Shown here in pieces: positions 26,773-52,575 of a stretch of 64,000 nucleotides of DNA; the stretch's first letter is position 1, and the number at the start of each line of letters is the position of its first letter. Below the pieces are notes generated by a model. That model did not search any database, was not told the DNA's origin, and saw nothing but the letters and a program-made list of their open reading frames with translations. Both the position numbers and the translations under genes were made by a program. Location of the stretch: assembly GCF_016907085.1 (NCBI RefSeq), contig NZ_JAFBBJ010000001.1, positions 1,054,001 through 1,118,000 on the forward strand, given 5' to 3'. Source of the DNA: Clavibacter michiganensis. GTDB taxonomy: Bacteria > Actinomycetota > Actinomycetes > Actinomycetales > Microbacteriaceae.

Positions 26773-26776
<4 letters not shown>
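24878..26776 (-). CDS. Stand-alone type I ketosynthase with vestigial acyltransferase region
   Basis: This 632-residue protein has a complete KS in residues 8-450: Cys174 in DTACSSF, His318 in ETHGTGT, His358 in SNIGHLLSAAGG and GGTNVHFV. After it comes the usual KS-AT linker (VLCVSAKTPQARERLL). Instead of an AT there are only about 100 unmatched residues, and then a normal post-AT linker (RGARVDWMRVFPD, then ELPPYPFEREPHWL). No GQG or GHSxG motif is present. It thus appears to be a PKS module whose AT was lost. Its ATG overlaps the megasynthase stop as ATGA. It presumably works with the ACP encoded 12 bases downstream, with malonyl loaded by an AT elsewhere. Confidence 0.92.
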
Positions 26777-43320
<16,544 letters not shown>

Positions 43321-43480
43321 CAGGAACCGCTCCGTGCGGCGAGGCCCTGGACGCGCGCACCCCGACGGGTGCGATTCACGCCGCCGCATGCCCGTGCGCG
43401 GGTCCGGCTCGGTCGGCCGGCGGTCCCGGGCCGGTCGGATGCGCGATGGAGCACCTGCCCGGCAGCACGTGCGTCGGAAA

Positions 43481-43504
43481 TTCGGACGAGGGATTCGAAC
43501 CCCG
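43481..43504 (-). other. tRNA T-arm-like fragment
   Basis: The minus strand carries the T-loop consensus GGTTCGAATCC extended to GGGGTTCGAATCCC, followed by an acceptor-like CTCGTCCGAA. The expected matching 5' acceptor, D arm and anticodon arm are not found within 80 bases upstream, so it is at most a 3' tRNA fragment, as left by site-specific integration. Confidence 0.4.
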
Positions 43505-43682
43505 TTTCCAGCTCCGGCAGGCGACGGGCGAACCGATCCGTCATCGCATTTCGCGCTCGATTCGACGCAATCGCGGATGAATACCCGAGGAGAGACCGCA
43601 TCCCATCCGATGGTCGTACGACGTCAATGCGCACGCCCATATTGGAATATCCCCTCGGAAATCTCGACGTCTTATCGGGGTC

Positions 43683-43712
43683 AACGTATCCGTCGCCTCT
43701 CGCGCCGGTCAA
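43683..43712 (-). promoter_or_regulatory. Candidate promoter of the 13-gene biosynthetic operon
   Basis: On the minus strand TTGACC (43712-43707) is separated by 18 bases from TACGTT (43688-43683), a fair match to the housekeeping sigma consensus. It would give a leader of about 350 bases before the megasynthase ATG. Confidence 0.45.
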
Positions 43713-44483
43713 GCCCCCCACAGAGGGGGCAGATCCGAGTGTGATATAAGCCGTCGACCACGCTGTCCCGCGACGGGAATTCCTCGCTTCCGATCGCCGC
43801 ATTCGCGCTCGGGCGGAGCGCGTTCATCCCCGCCGCGTGCGGCGATTACGGCCCCGCGCCGGCTGCGGCGCCGAAGAGATCGGGGGCGGATCCGGGAAGT
43901 CGCCGGACGCCTTTTTACTGACCTGAAACGGGGGCGTTTCCCGGAGACGGTCCAGCCGCTATGATCGACCTTCACCACGACATCAGGATCACCGGAGCGC
44001 CCGTCATCGTGATGAGGAATCCCCCCGCGCTTCTCCGCCTGCTTCCCACCGTCGCCACCCGCGTCGTATCGCGACGCGCGAGAAATCCGCGACCCGTCGC
44101 GCGGATTTCCCGCCTCGTGTCCGCCCGGCTGGGCCGTCGATGGCGGATCTCGCGATGTACGGTCATGGTGATGCGCCGTGCACGACCCACGGCCCGCCGC
44201 CCTGGGCGCGCGCTCGTCCTCCCATGACCGGCTTCCGCGCGAAGGGCGCTGCGGGCCTGGTGCGGCATCCACGTCGGCCGCATCGACATCGGCCGTGACG
44301 GGCCGGGATCGCGAGCAGGACGTCCGCGCCGGATCCGTCGACGTGCCCCGCGCGCCCGAGGTCGGAGCGCGGCGATGCCGTCCCGCCTCGGGGACTGCTT
44401 GGTGAACCTGCGAATCTCGATGATCGACTCACGTGCGGTCCGGCAGAACGCTCCATCACGTTTCTTCGAGAACCACACGTCCG

Positions 44484-44557
<74 letters not shown>

Positions 44558-44640
44558 CTGTCCCATCGCTGGGCAACTCGTAGAGCCTACCGCATCGGCG
44601 GCACTGCTCCGGCACGCGCAGGCGGTCGGGCGGCACCGGA

Positions 44641-45180
44641 TCAGGCCGCCGCACCACCCGACGGCCGCGCCGACGACGAGCCCGCCGCGGATCCGCCAAC
44701 CACCCGCCCCGGCTTCGGGAACGCGTCCCGCATGTGGTCGCTGCGGAGGATGTCCGCCACCCCGATGAGCAGCAGCGAGAACACGATCTGCTCGATGACC
44801 ATCCAGAGCGGGTAGAGGCCCGGGATCGCGGCGATCACCAGGGTCACGATGGGGAAGATCTGGCTGAACAGGCGCAGGCGCGAGTACGCCCACCAGTAGC
44901 CGGCCGAGGCGCGCCAGGCGAAGTAGTAGAGCGTGATGGTCATCGCGAGCACGACGAAGGAGCGGAACCAGACGGCCGGGGCGATCGCGACGCCGTCCTC
45001 GGCGAGGGTCAGGGCGATGGCCACGGCGGTCGCGCCCACGAGGGTCTCGGCGATGAGGATCCACCGGATCCAGCGGAACGCCCGGGTCGTCCACGGGTGG
45101 TCGCGCATGTCCTCCGCGATGACGTGGCCCGCCTGGCGCCCGGCGGCGATCCGATCGAGACGGCTGAGCAGCTGGTCCAC
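44641..45180 (-). CDS. Small integral membrane protein, unknown function
   Basis: A 179-residue protein with about four helices: IRWILIAETLVGATAVAIAL, FRSFVVLAMTITLYYFAW, FPIVTLVIAAIPGLYPLW and VFSLLLIGVADIL. A 30-residue amphipathic N-terminus (DQLLSRLDRIAAGRQ) and a Gly/Ser/Ala-rich tail flank them. The GTG start at 45180 has GGAGG about 11 bases upstream; the frame continues to 45312 but without support. I do not recognise a family. It is separated from the divergent flavoenzyme gene by about 260 bases. Confidence 0.75.
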   Translation of the reverse strand: MDQLLSRLDRIAAGRQAGHVIAEDMRDHPWTTRAFRWIRWILIAETLVGATAVAIALTLAEDGVAIAPAVWFRSFVVLAMTITLYYFAWRASAGYWWAYSRLRLFSQIFPIVTLVIAAIPGLYPLWMVIEQIVFSLLLIGVADILRSDHMRDAFPKPGRVVGGSAAGSSSARPSGGAAA

Positions 45181-45305
45181 CGGTGCGATCCTCCGTGTCT
45201 CGTGAGCGGGCGTCGGATGCGCCCGGATCAGGGTACGACGTGACGCCGCGAGCCGCCCGCGAACCCACGAGGCAGCGCCAGACGGACAGCCGGCCGCTCC
45301 CCCGC

Positions 45306-45360
45306 ATGACACCCCGTGACGCCCCGCGTCGTCACACCCCGCAACCCCGCGTCACACCCC
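45306..45360. repeat. Spaced TGACACCCC/GTCACACCCC repeats before the flavoenzyme gene
   Basis: TGACACCCC (from 45307) and GTCACACCCC (45331-45340 and 45351-45360) recur at 20-25 base spacing, about 85-135 bases before ATG 45443. They could be binding sites for a regulator of this gene; this is pattern only. Confidence 0.4.
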
Positions 45361-45442
45361 TCGCGACGCCGCCGGCCCGCCCCTACCGTGGCCCCACCGC
45401 GAGGCGCGGCACCGGTCGCGCCCCTTCACGAGAGGACAGGAC

Positions 45443-46780
45443 ATGACCCTGATCGACCGCGAGCCCCGACCCTCCGCCGGCTCCCCCGCATCCACCGCGA
45501 GCCCCGCGAGCGCGTCCGCGACCAAGACCGCCGACCGCCCGCGCCCCGCTCCCCTCGGCGACGCGCCCGTCGACCGCTGGAAGGGCGCCCCGCGTCCCAC
45601 GACGCCGGCCGCATGGATCGCCCGCGCCCGCGAGGTCGCCGACATCCTCGCCGTCGACCAGGTCGAGCGCGACCGTGCCGGCGCGAGCCCGCACCAGGAG
45701 GTCGCGCTGCTCAAGCACGCCGGCCTCGTCACTCTGCTCGGGCCCGCGGAGCACGGCGGCGGCGGGCAGACGTGGGACACCGCGTACAAGGTGATCCGCG
45801 CGGTCGCCCGCGGCGACGGATCCATCGGCCAGCTCCTCGGCTACCACTACCTCTGGGCGTGGGCCGCGCGGCTCGTCGGCACGGACGCGCAGATCGCGGC
45901 GGTCGAGAAGCTCGCCACGACCGGGAACCTCCTCTTCGGCGGCGCCGTGAACCCGCGCGACTCCGACCTCGTCATCCGCGAGGACGGCGACGACCTGATC
46001 TTCTCCGGCCGGAAGTCGTTCTCGACGGGCGGCGTCGTCTCCGACCTCACGGTGCTGGAGGGCGTGATCGAGGGCACGGAGACGCACGTGTTCGCGATCG
46101 TGCCCACCGACCAGCCGGGCATCGTCTTCGGCCACGACTGGGACAGCCTCGGGCAGCGGCTCACGGAGTCGGGCTCGGTCGAGATCCGCGACGTCCGCGT
46201 GCCGTGGACCGATGCCGCCGGCTTCGTCGACAGGGTCTTCCAGCCGCTCGTCTACGGCACGCTCAACGTCCCGGCGATCCAGCTGGTGTTCGCGAACTTC
46301 TACCAGGGCATCGCGGAGGGCGCGCTCGAGACGGCGGCCGCGTACACGCGCAGCACCACCCGGGCCTGGCCGTACGGCGGCGACGACAAGGAACGCGCGA
46401 CCGACGAGTGGTACGTGCTCGAGGGCTACGGGCAGCTGCAGTCGAAGCTGTGGGCGTCGGAGGCGCTGCTGGATCAGGTGGGCGCCGAGATCAGCGCCGT
46501 GCTGCACGCGCCGCGCGAGAAGCTGACGGAGCGGAAGCGCGGCGAGATCGCGGTTCGGGTCGCGGCGGCCAAGGCGCGCATCGCGGAGGACGGGCTGGAG
46601 GTCGGCACGCGGATCCTCGAGCTCACGGGCGCCCGCGCCTCGTCGTCGAAGGCCGGGCTCGACATCTTCTGGCGGAACCTGCGCACGCACACGCTCCACG
46701 ACCCGATCCCCTACAAGCGCCGCGAGGTCGGCCGGCACGTGCTGCTCGGCGAGATCCCGGAGCCGACCTGGTACACGTGA
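45443..46780 (+). CDS. Acyl-CoA-dehydrogenase-fold flavin monooxygenase (SfnB/DszC-like)
   Basis: A 445-residue complete member of the same family as the partial gene at the left edge. It has a variable N-terminal tail of about 50 residues. Then follow ILAVDQVERDRAGASPHQEVALLK, GPAEHGGGGQTW, GDGSIGQLLGYHY, the flavin block LIFSGRKSFSTGGVVSDLTV, WDSLGQRLTESGSVEI, and a C-terminal LELTGARASSSKAGLDIFWRN with the TLHDPIPYKRREVG end. The last segment is typical of sulfur-oxidising relatives such as SfnB. GAGAGGACAGGAC precedes the ATG. It is a single-gene unit ending at a strong hairpin. A role in organosulfur use is inferred from the family. Confidence 0.88.
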   Translation: MTLIDREPRPSAGSPASTASPASASATKTADRPRPAPLGDAPVDRWKGAPRPTTPAAWIARAREVADILAVDQVERDRAGASPHQEVALLKHAGLVTLLGPAEHGGGGQTWDTAYKVIRAVARGDGSIGQLLGYHYLWAWAARLVGTDAQIAAVEKLATTGNLLFGGAVNPRDSDLVIREDGDDLIFSGRKSFSTGGVVSDLTVLEGVIEGTETHVFAIVPTDQPGIVFGHDWDSLGQRLTESGSVEIRDVRVPWTDAAGFVDRVFQPLVYGTLNVPAIQLVFANFYQGIAEGALETAAAYTRSTTRAWPYGGDDKERATDEWYVLEGYGQLQSKLWASEALLDQVGAEISAVLHAPREKLTERKRGEIAVRVAAAKARIAEDGLEVGTRILELTGARASSSKAGLDIFWRNLRTHTLHDPIPYKRREVGRHVLLGEIPEPTWYT

Positions 46781-46798
46781 TCGCCCGCCCGCAGACGC

Positions 46799-46838
46799 AC
46801 GGACGGCGCCGACCCCGAGAGGGATCGACGCCGTCCGT
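46799..46838. terminator. Bidirectional terminator between flavoenzyme gene and der
   Basis: ACGGACGGCG (46799-46808) pairs with CGCCGTCCGT (46829-46838) around a 20-base loop, in the gap between two converging genes. Confidence 0.7.
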
Positions 46839-46860
46839 CATGAGACGCGGAGAGGGGGCG

Positions 46861-48369
46861 CTAGCGCTTCCGCTTCTCCCGCACGCGCATGTTGACGATG
46901 ATCGGGCTGCCCTCGAAGCCGTAGATCTCGCGCAGGCGACGCTGGATGTAGCGACGGTACTGCGGGTCGAGGTACCCGGTCGTGAAGAGCACGAATGTCG
47001 GCGGCCGGCTCGAGGCCTGCGTGCCGAACAGGATGCGCGGCTGCTTGCCGCCGCGCACGGGGTGCGGGTGCGCCGCGGTGAGCTCGGCGAGGAACGCGTT
47101 GAACTTGCCCGTCGCGATGCGGGTGTCCCACGACTCCAGCGCCGTCTCGAGCGCCGGCACGAGCTTCTCCATGTGGCGGCCGGTGCGCGCCGAGATGTTG
47201 ACGCGCGGCGCCCACGACACGTGCGCGAGGTCGGTCTCGATCTCGCGCTCCAGGTAGCGGCGGCGCTCGTCGTCGAGGAGGTCCCACTTGTTGAACGCCA
47301 GCACGAGCGCGCGGCCCGACTCGAGCACCAGCTCGATGATGCGGATGTCCTGCTCGCTGATGACCTCGGAGACGTCGATCATGACGACCGCGACCTCCGC
47401 CTTCTCCAGCGCCGCGCTCGTGCGGAGCGACGCGTAGAAGTCGGCGCCCTGGGCGAGGTGCATGCGGCGGCGGATGCCGGCGGTGTCGACGAAGCGCCAC
47501 ACCTTGCCGGCGATCTCGACCTGCTCGTCGACGGGATCGCGCGTGGTGCCGGCGAGCTCGTTGACGACCACGCGCTCCTCGCCCGCGGCCTTGTTGAGCA
47601 GGCTCGACTTGCCGACGTTCGGGCGGCCGAGGATGGCGACGCGGCGGGGTCCGCCGACCTCCTCCTTGGCGACCTTGGAGACGAGCGGCAGGGTCTTCAG
47701 CACGAGGTCGAGGAGATCCGCGACGCCGCGGCCGTGCAGCGCGGAGACGGGGTGCGGCTCGCCGAGGCCGAGCGACCACAGCGAGGCGGCGTTCGGCTCC
47801 TGGCGAGCGTCGTCGACCTTGTTGGCCGCGAGGATCACCGTCTTCTTGGTCTTGCGGAGCAGGCGGACGACGTGCTCGTCCGTGCTCGTGGCGCCCACGT
47901 TGGCGTCGACGACGAAGAGCACGGCGTCGGCGAGGTCCATCGCGATCTCGGCCTGCATGGCCACGGACGCGTTGATGCCCTTCGCGTCGGGCTCCCAGCC
48001 GCCGGTGTCGACGAGCGTGAACCAGCGTCCGCCGTACTCGGCCTTGTAGGAGACGCGGTCGCGCGTGACGCCGGGGGTGTCCTCGACGACGGCCTCGCGG
48101 CGGCCGAGGATGCGGTTGATGAGCGCCGACTTGCCGACGTTCGGGCGGCCGACGACCGCGAGCACGGGCAGCGCCGGCAGGTACGTGACCTGGTCGGGGT
48201 CGTCCGTGGCGGCCTCGAGGACCTCGAGGTCCTCGTCGTCCAGGTCGTAGTCCTCGAGCCCGGCGCGGAGCGTCTGCGCGCGCTGGGCGGCCAGGTCCTC
48301 GTCGATGCTCGACAGGCGCTCGTGGAGCCCGCTGTCGAGCTCGGGGAAGTCGTCGTCGTGATCAGCCAT
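46861..48369 (-). CDS. der: Ribosome-associated GTPase Der (EngA)
   Basis: This 502-residue double GTPase is needed for 50S subunit maturation. An acidic N-terminal extension of about 65 residues precedes the first G domain ([31 protein letters not shown]). The second G domain has [31 protein letters not shown] and NKWDLL, and a KH-like C-terminal domain ends [10 protein letters not shown]. The N-terminal extension is common in actinobacterial Der. It lies downstream of cmk in the usual actinobacterial order, about 40 bases apart. Confidence 0.97.
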   Translation of the reverse strand: MADHDDDFPELDSGLHERLSSIDEDLAAQRAQTLRAGLEDYDLDDEDLEVLEAATDDPDQVTYLPALPVLAVVGRPNVGKSALINRILGRREAVVEDTPGVTRDRVSYKAEYGGRWFTLVDTGGWEPDAKGINASVAMQAEIAMDLADAVLFVVDANVGATSTDEHVVRLLRKTKKTVILAANKVDDARQEPNAASLWSLGLGEPHPVSALHGRGVADLLDLVLKTLPLVSKVAKEEVGGPRRVAILGRPNVGKSSLLNKAAGEERVVVNELAGTTRDPVDEQVEIAGKVWRFVDTAGIRRRMHLAQGADFYASLRTSAALEKAEVAVVMIDVSEVISEQDIRIIELVLESGRALVLAFNKWDLLDDERRRYLEREIETDLAHVSWAPRVNISARTGRHMEKLVPALETALESWDTRIATGKFNAFLAELTAAHPHPVRGGKQPRILFGTQASSRPPTFVLFTTGYLDPQYRRYIQRRLREIYGFEGSPIIVNMRVREKRKR

Positions 48370-48408
48370 GTTGTCCTCTGGCGTGTCGGCCCGTCGCCGG
48401 GTCGCGCC

Positions 48409-49152
48409 TCAATCTGTTCGTGCGTGAACGAGATCGACCACCGCCTGGACGGTCTGGTCGAAGTCGATGTCCGTGGAGTCGATGGTGGTCACACCATCTG
48501 CGGCGTTCATGAAATCGACGACCTGCGAGTCGGCCCGATCCCGGGAGGCGAGTGATTCGCCGACCGCGGCTGCCGACTGGGTCGACGTCTCCGCGGAACG
48601 CCTGCTCATCCTAGCTTCCGGGGAGGCCGTCAGCAGAATGCGGACCTGGGCGTCGGGGGCGACGACCGTGGTGATGTCGCGGCCCTCGACCACGATGCCG
48701 GGCTTGTCGCTCGACGCCATGAGCGAGCGGAACAGCTCCACCATGTAGTGCCGCACCTCGGGCACGCGCGCCACGCGGCTCACGACCGCGGAGACGCGGG
48801 GCTCGCGGATCGCCTCGGTGACGTCGGTGCCGCGGACGGAGACCCGGGTCTCGGACGGGTCGATGGCGATGTCGTAGTCGAAGCCCTCGATGAGGCTCGT
48901 GACGGTCGCGGGATCCTCGGTGTCGACGCCGCTCTCCAGCGCGAACCAGCTGAGCGCGCGGTAGGCGGCGCCCGTGTCCTGGTAGTCGAAGCCGAGGGCG
49001 CGCGCGGCGGCGCGGCTCACGCTCGACTTGCCGCTGCCGGCGGGGCCGTCGACGGCGACGACCGTGCGGTTGAGCGTGGCGTCGACCAGCAGGGTGTCCT
49101 CGAGGGGATCCCTCTCCACGGGGTCGGGGGCGTTCACAGCGTCTCCGGTCAT
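48409..49152 (-). CDS. cmk: Cytidylate kinase
   Basis: A 247-residue kinase that phosphorylates CMP and dCMP. The P-loop is [18 protein letters not shown], followed by DTGAAYRA, the CMP-binding insert, and [15 protein letters not shown] with the LID RRSAETS. About 30 extra residues precede the core. Its ATG overlaps the tyrA stop by 4 bp. The order tyrA-cmk-der is conserved in actinobacteria, and the genes are probably cotranscribed. Confidence 0.96.
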   Translation of the reverse strand: MTGDAVNAPDPVERDPLEDTLLVDATLNRTVVAVDGPAGSGKSSVSRAAARALGFDYQDTGAAYRALSWFALESGVDTEDPATVTSLIEGFDYDIAIDPSETRVSVRGTDVTEAIREPRVSAVVSRVARVPEVRHYMVELFRSLMASSDKPGIVVEGRDITTVVAPDAQVRILLTASPEARMSRRSAETSTQSAAAVGESLASRDRADSQVVDFMNAADGVTTIDSTDIDFDQTVQAVVDLVHARTD

Positions 49153-50267
49153 CCGGCGATCCTCCAGTCACGTTCGTCGAGCCACGCGACCAGGCGGTCG
49201 CGGGCCTCGGGCAGCACGGCGATCTCGACGAGACCCACCTGCGCGCCCTGGGAGTGCTCGAGGCGCAGGTCCTCGATGTTGACGTCGGCGGCGCCCACGT
49301 CGTCGATCAGCGCGGCCAGCTGGCCGGGGCGGTCGTCGATCATCACGGTCACGGCGGCGAAGCGGCGGTCCTGGCCGTGCTTGCCGGGGATGCGCGCGAC
49401 GCCCGCGTTGCCCGCGTGGATCCGCTCGGCCACGCGCAGGCGCGCCCCCTGCGCGTCGACGTCGTCGAGCGCGTCGATCACGTCGTCGAGGTCGGCGCGC
49501 ATGGCGCGGAGGATCGGCACGACGCGGGAGGCGTTCGCGCCGAGGATCTGCACCCACAGCGCCGCGTCGCTCGACGCGATGCGCGTGGTGTCGCGGAGCC
49601 CCTGGCCGGACAGGCCGAGCGCCGCCGCGTCGCCGTCCTGGAGCCGCGACGCCAGGAGGCTCGCGACCACCTGCGGCACGTGCGAGACCAGCGCGACGGA
49701 GGCGTCGTGCTCCTCCGCCGTCATCTCGATGGGGACGGCGCCGAGGTCGAGGATCAGCTGCTCGACGGGCGCACCGGCGGCGTACGTGATGCCGTCGTGG
49801 CCCGCGATGACCCAGGGGCGGCCGAGGAAGAGGTCGCCCGTCGCGGAGACGGGGCCGCCGCGCTCGCGCCCGGCGAGCGGGTGGGAGCCGAGGTAGCGGG
49901 ACAGGTCGGCGCCCATCGCGGCGAGCTCGGCGAGCGGCGCGGCCTTCACGCTCGCGACGTCGGTCACGAGCGCATCCGGGTGCGCGGCCAGCTCGGCCGC
50001 GACCACGCGCGCGGTCACGTCCGGCGGCACGCAGACGACGACGAGCGACGGCCGGTCGGGCGCCGTCGAGATGTCGGCGACGCGGCCCGCGCCCATGTCC
50101 GCGGCGAGGCGGAGCGTGGTCGGCGACGCGTCGGCCAGCACCACGTCGACGCCGCGCGCCCGCAGCCCGAGCGCGATGCTCGTGCCGAGCAGGCCCGTGC
50201 CGACGATGCGGACGGTGCCCTGCACGCGCGTGTCGGTCGCGGCGGCCGCGCCCGCGGCCTCGCTCAC
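49149..50267 (-). CDS. tyrA: Prephenate dehydrogenase with C-terminal ACT domain
   Basis: This 372-residue enzyme converts prephenate to 4-hydroxyphenylpyruvate for tyrosine synthesis. The NAD-binding motif is [18 protein letters not shown], and the active-site block is [18 protein letters not shown], with [17 protein letters not shown] following. The final 80 or so residues ([20 protein letters not shown] onward) form an ACT domain for feedback control by an aromatic amino acid. Its GTG overlaps the rluB stop as GTGA. Confidence 0.95.
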   Translation of the reverse strand: MSEAAGAAAATDTRVQGTVRIVGTGLLGTSIALGLRARGVDVVLADASPTTLRLAADMGAGRVADISTAPDRPSLVVVCVPPDVTARVVAAELAAHPDALVTDVASVKAAPLAELAAMGADLSRYLGSHPLAGRERGGPVSATGDLFLGRPWVIAGHDGITYAAGAPVEQLILDLGAVPIEMTAEEHDASVALVSHVPQVVASLLASRLQDGDAAALGLSGQGLRDTTRIASSDAALWVQILGANASRVVPILRAMRADLDDVIDALDDVDAQGARLRVAERIHAGNAGVARIPGKHGQDRRFAAVTVMIDDRPGQLAALIDDVGAADVNIEDLRLEHSQGAQVGLVEIAVLPEARDRLVAWLDERDWRIAG

Positions 50268-51124
50268 TCGCCGTCCTCGCGGTCCACGTCCCCCTGCGCC
50301 TCGGCGGCGGCGCCGGCGCCCTGCGGGGTCGCGAGTCCGGCCTGCGCGCGGGCCTCGCGCGAGATGGTGAGGAGCTGGCCGAGCTCGTCGGAGGTGAGGT
50401 CGCGCACGCGGCCGACCCCGAGGGATCCGAGGTGCAGCGGCCCGAACTGGCGGCGCACGAGCTCCTCCACCGGGTGGCCGACCTCGTCGAGCATGCGGCG
50501 CACGATGCGGTTGCGGCCCGAGTGCAGCGTGATCTCCACGAGCGTCTGGTCGCCGCCGCCCGAGAGGATGCGCGCGCGATCCGCCTGGATCGGCCCGTCC
50601 TCGAGGTCCACGCCCTGCGTGAGCCGCTGGATGGTCTGCGGCGTCACTCGCCCCGTGACCTTCGCGATGTACGTCTTCAGCACGCCGAACGACGGGTGCG
50701 CGAGCACGTGCGCGAGGTCGCCGTCGTTGGTGAGGATCAGCAGGCCGCTCGTCTCCGCGTCGAGGCGGCCGACGTTGAACAGGCGCTCCTCGAACTCCTC
50801 CGTGAACTCGCGGAGGTCGGGCCGGCCGCGCTCGTCGCGCAGCGAGGAGTAGATCCCGACGGGCTTGTTGAGCATGAGGTAGCGCTTGGAGGTGTCGAGC
50901 TGCACGGCCTGGTCGTCGACCGCGACCTCGTCGACGTCCGGGTCGATGCGGCGGCCCGGCTCGGTGACGGTCTCGCCGTTCACGGTGACGCGGCCCGCGG
51001 CGATCATGTCCTCGCAGACGCGGCGGCTGGCGACGCCGGCGGCGGCCATCACCTTCTGCAGGCGGACGCCCTGCACCGGCTCGTCCGGGTTCCAGGCACG
51101 GGCGTTCTCAGAGGAGGGGGTCAT
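50264..51124 (-). CDS. rluB: 23S rRNA pseudouridine synthase RluB-type
   Basis: A 286-residue protein with an N-terminal S4 RNA-binding domain (VRLQKVMAAAGVASRRVCED). The RsuA/RluB catalytic domain carries YLMLNKPVGIYSS and the catalytic Asp in NVGRLDAETSGLLILTNDG. It modifies a uridine in the 23S rRNA region around helix 89-90, by family. A Gly/Ala-rich tail ends the protein. It overlaps scpB by 17 bases, continuing the chromosome segregation gene group. Confidence 0.94.
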   Translation of the reverse strand: MTPSSENARAWNPDEPVQGVRLQKVMAAAGVASRRVCEDMIAAGRVTVNGETVTEPGRRIDPDVDEVAVDDQAVQLDTSKRYLMLNKPVGIYSSLRDERGRPDLREFTEEFEERLFNVGRLDAETSGLLILTNDGDLAHVLAHPSFGVLKTYIAKVTGRVTPQTIQRLTQGVDLEDGPIQADRARILSGGGDQTLVEITLHSGRNRIVRRMLDEVGHPVEELVRRQFGPLHLGSLGVGRVRDLTSDELGQLLTISREARAQAGLATPQGAGAAAEAQGDVDREDGE

Positions 51125-51719
51125 GGAAGCCTTCCGCCCCGTCGGGGAGCAACGGGGAGATCGGGGGGAGCTCGTCGAGCGAGTTGATGCCGAGCTGCGT
51201 GAGCAGGTGGTCTGTCGTACCGTAATGGATCGCGCCGGTCTCGCCGTCGGTGAAGGCCTCCGTCACGAGGCCCCGCGCGAGCAGCGTCCGCACCACCGAG
51301 TCCACGTTCACGGCGCGGATCGCGGCGACCTGGCTGCGGCTGATCGGCTGCTTGTACGCGATCACCGCGAGCGTCTCGAGCGCCGCCTGCGAGAGGCGCG
51401 TGGGGTTCTGCGTGAGCACGTGGTCGCGGATCACCGTGTCGTACTCCGGCCGCACGTACACGCGCCAGCCGCCGCCGACCTCGCGCAGCTCGAAGCCGCG
51501 GCGCACTCCCCCGGCCTTCCCGTCGAAGTCGTCGACGAGCCGCTGGATCGCGCGGCGCACCTCGCGCACGGGCGTCGAGGTCGCCGTCGCGAGGGTCGTC
51601 GCGCTCTGCGGCTCGTCGGCGACCATGAGCAGCGCCTCGAGCGCGCGGTCGAGGTCGAGCGGGGCGTCGGCGTCGGGCGCGGATGTGCCGTCCGCGGGAT
51701 CCACGGGCTCAGCTGTCAT
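51108..51719 (-). CDS. scpB: Segregation and condensation protein B
   Basis: A 203-residue winged-helix protein that binds ScpA and SMC to form the chromosome condensin. Family blocks are LDRALEALLMVADEPQS, FELREVGGGWRVYVRPEY, the central RLSQAALETLAVIAYKQPISR, and VRTLLARGLVTEAF. It overlaps scpA by 11 bases and rluB by 17 bases, consistent with one coupled operon. Confidence 0.96.
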   Translation of the reverse strand: MTAEPVDPADGTSAPDADAPLDLDRALEALLMVADEPQSATTLATATSTPVREVRRAIQRLVDDFDGKAGGVRRGFELREVGGGWRVYVRPEYDTVIRDHVLTQNPTRLSQAALETLAVIAYKQPISRSQVAAIRAVNVDSVVRTLLARGLVTEAFTDGETGAIHYGTTDHLLTQLGINSLDELPPISPLLPDGAEGFHDPLL

Positions 51720-52575
51720 AGCCGGCCCCCAGGCTCGCGAGCGCGTCGTCGGTCCAGCTCTCGGCGGTCCACGTGAGCGTGAGCTCGCCGAGCGCCTCCG
51801 GCTGGTCGAACTCGATGGCGGCGACGCGGTACAGCTCGAGCACCGCCAGGAAGCGCGCGATCACGACGCCCGTGACCCCGGCGTCCGCGACGAGCTCCCG
51901 GAACGTGACGGGCCCCCCGCCCCGCAGCCGCGCGACCACGACCGCGGCCTGCTCGCGGATGCTCACGAGCGGCGCGTGCAGGTGGTCGAGCCCCACGGTC
52001 GGGATCTCGCGCGGCGCGAGCGCCAGGAGCGCGATCGCCGCGAGGTCCGCGGGCGACGTGGTCCACACGAGCTCGGGCACCTGCGCGCGGAACCGCTCCT
52101 CGAGCGGCACGTCCCGGAACGCGCGACCGGACTCCGCGGCCAGCCGCTCCTGGAACCACGAGGCCGCCTGCTTGAACGCGCGGTACTGCAGCAGCCGCGC
52201 GAAGAGCAGGTCGCGCGCCTCGAGCAGTGCCACGTCCTCCGCGTCCACGAGCTCGCCCTGCGGCAGGAGCCCGACGAGCTTGAGGTCGAGCAGCGTCGCC
52301 GCGACCACGAGGAAGGAGCTCGCCTCGTCGAGGTCCTCGGGCCCGTCGAGCCCGCGGATGTGCGCGATGAACTCGTTGGTCACGAGGCTGAGGCTCACCT
52401 CGGTGATGTCCATCTCGTGGCTGCCGATGAGCGACAGCAGCAGGTCGAACGGGCCCTCGAAGTTGCCGATGCTGACCCGGAACGCGCGCTCGGGATCCGT
52501 CCGGACCGCGGCGGCGTCCGCGTCGCCGGCCAGCTCCCGCTCGGCCAGGGGTGCGCCCCTACGCGACGGCGCCAC
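51709..52575 (-). CDS. scpA: Segregation and condensation protein A
   Basis: A 288-residue kleisin bridging the SMC heads. The conserved start is RVSIGNFEGPFDLLLSLIGSH, followed by MDITEVSLSLVTNEFIAHI and SSFLVVAATLLDLKLVGLLP, with a winged-helix C-terminus (ELYRVAAIEFDQPEALGELT). The GTG start at 52575 overlaps the parA end by 17 bases. Confidence 0.95.
   Translation of the reverse strand: MAPSRRGAPLAERELAGDADAAAVRTDPERAFRVSIGNFEGPFDLLLSLIGSHEMDITEVSLSLVTNEFIAHIRGLDGPEDLDEASSFLVVAATLLDLKLVGLLPQGELVDAEDVALLEARDLLFARLLQYRAFKQAASWFQERLAAESGRAFRDVPLEERFRAQVPELVWTTSPADLAAIALLALAPREIPTVGLDHLHAPLVSIREQAAVVVARLRGGGPVTFRELVADAGVTGVVIARFLAVLELYRVAAIEFDQPEALGELTLTWTAESWTDDALASLGAGYDS

Larger units (their letters stand above)
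43321..44483. other. About 1.16 kb without a convincing gene, upstream of the biosynthetic operon
   Basis: No frame on either strand shows recognisable protein features, codon bias or a supported start. The part from about 43490 to 44000 is less GC-rich than its surroundings. It holds a candidate leftward promoter, a tRNA T-arm-like fragment, and a TATGAT hexamer on the plus strand (43960-43965) with no associated gene. A small undetected RNA or leader cannot be excluded. Confidence 0.6.

Noticed and set aside
43481..43560. A complete tRNA gene around the T-arm word
   Set aside because: No matching 5' acceptor, D arm or anticodon arm could be folded from the preceding 80 bases.
43961..44227. 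Plus-strand 88-codon frame starting next to TATGAT
   Set aside because: The hexamer overlaps the start codon, so it cannot serve as a leaderless promoter, and the Arg-rich translation looks like random GC-rich sequence.
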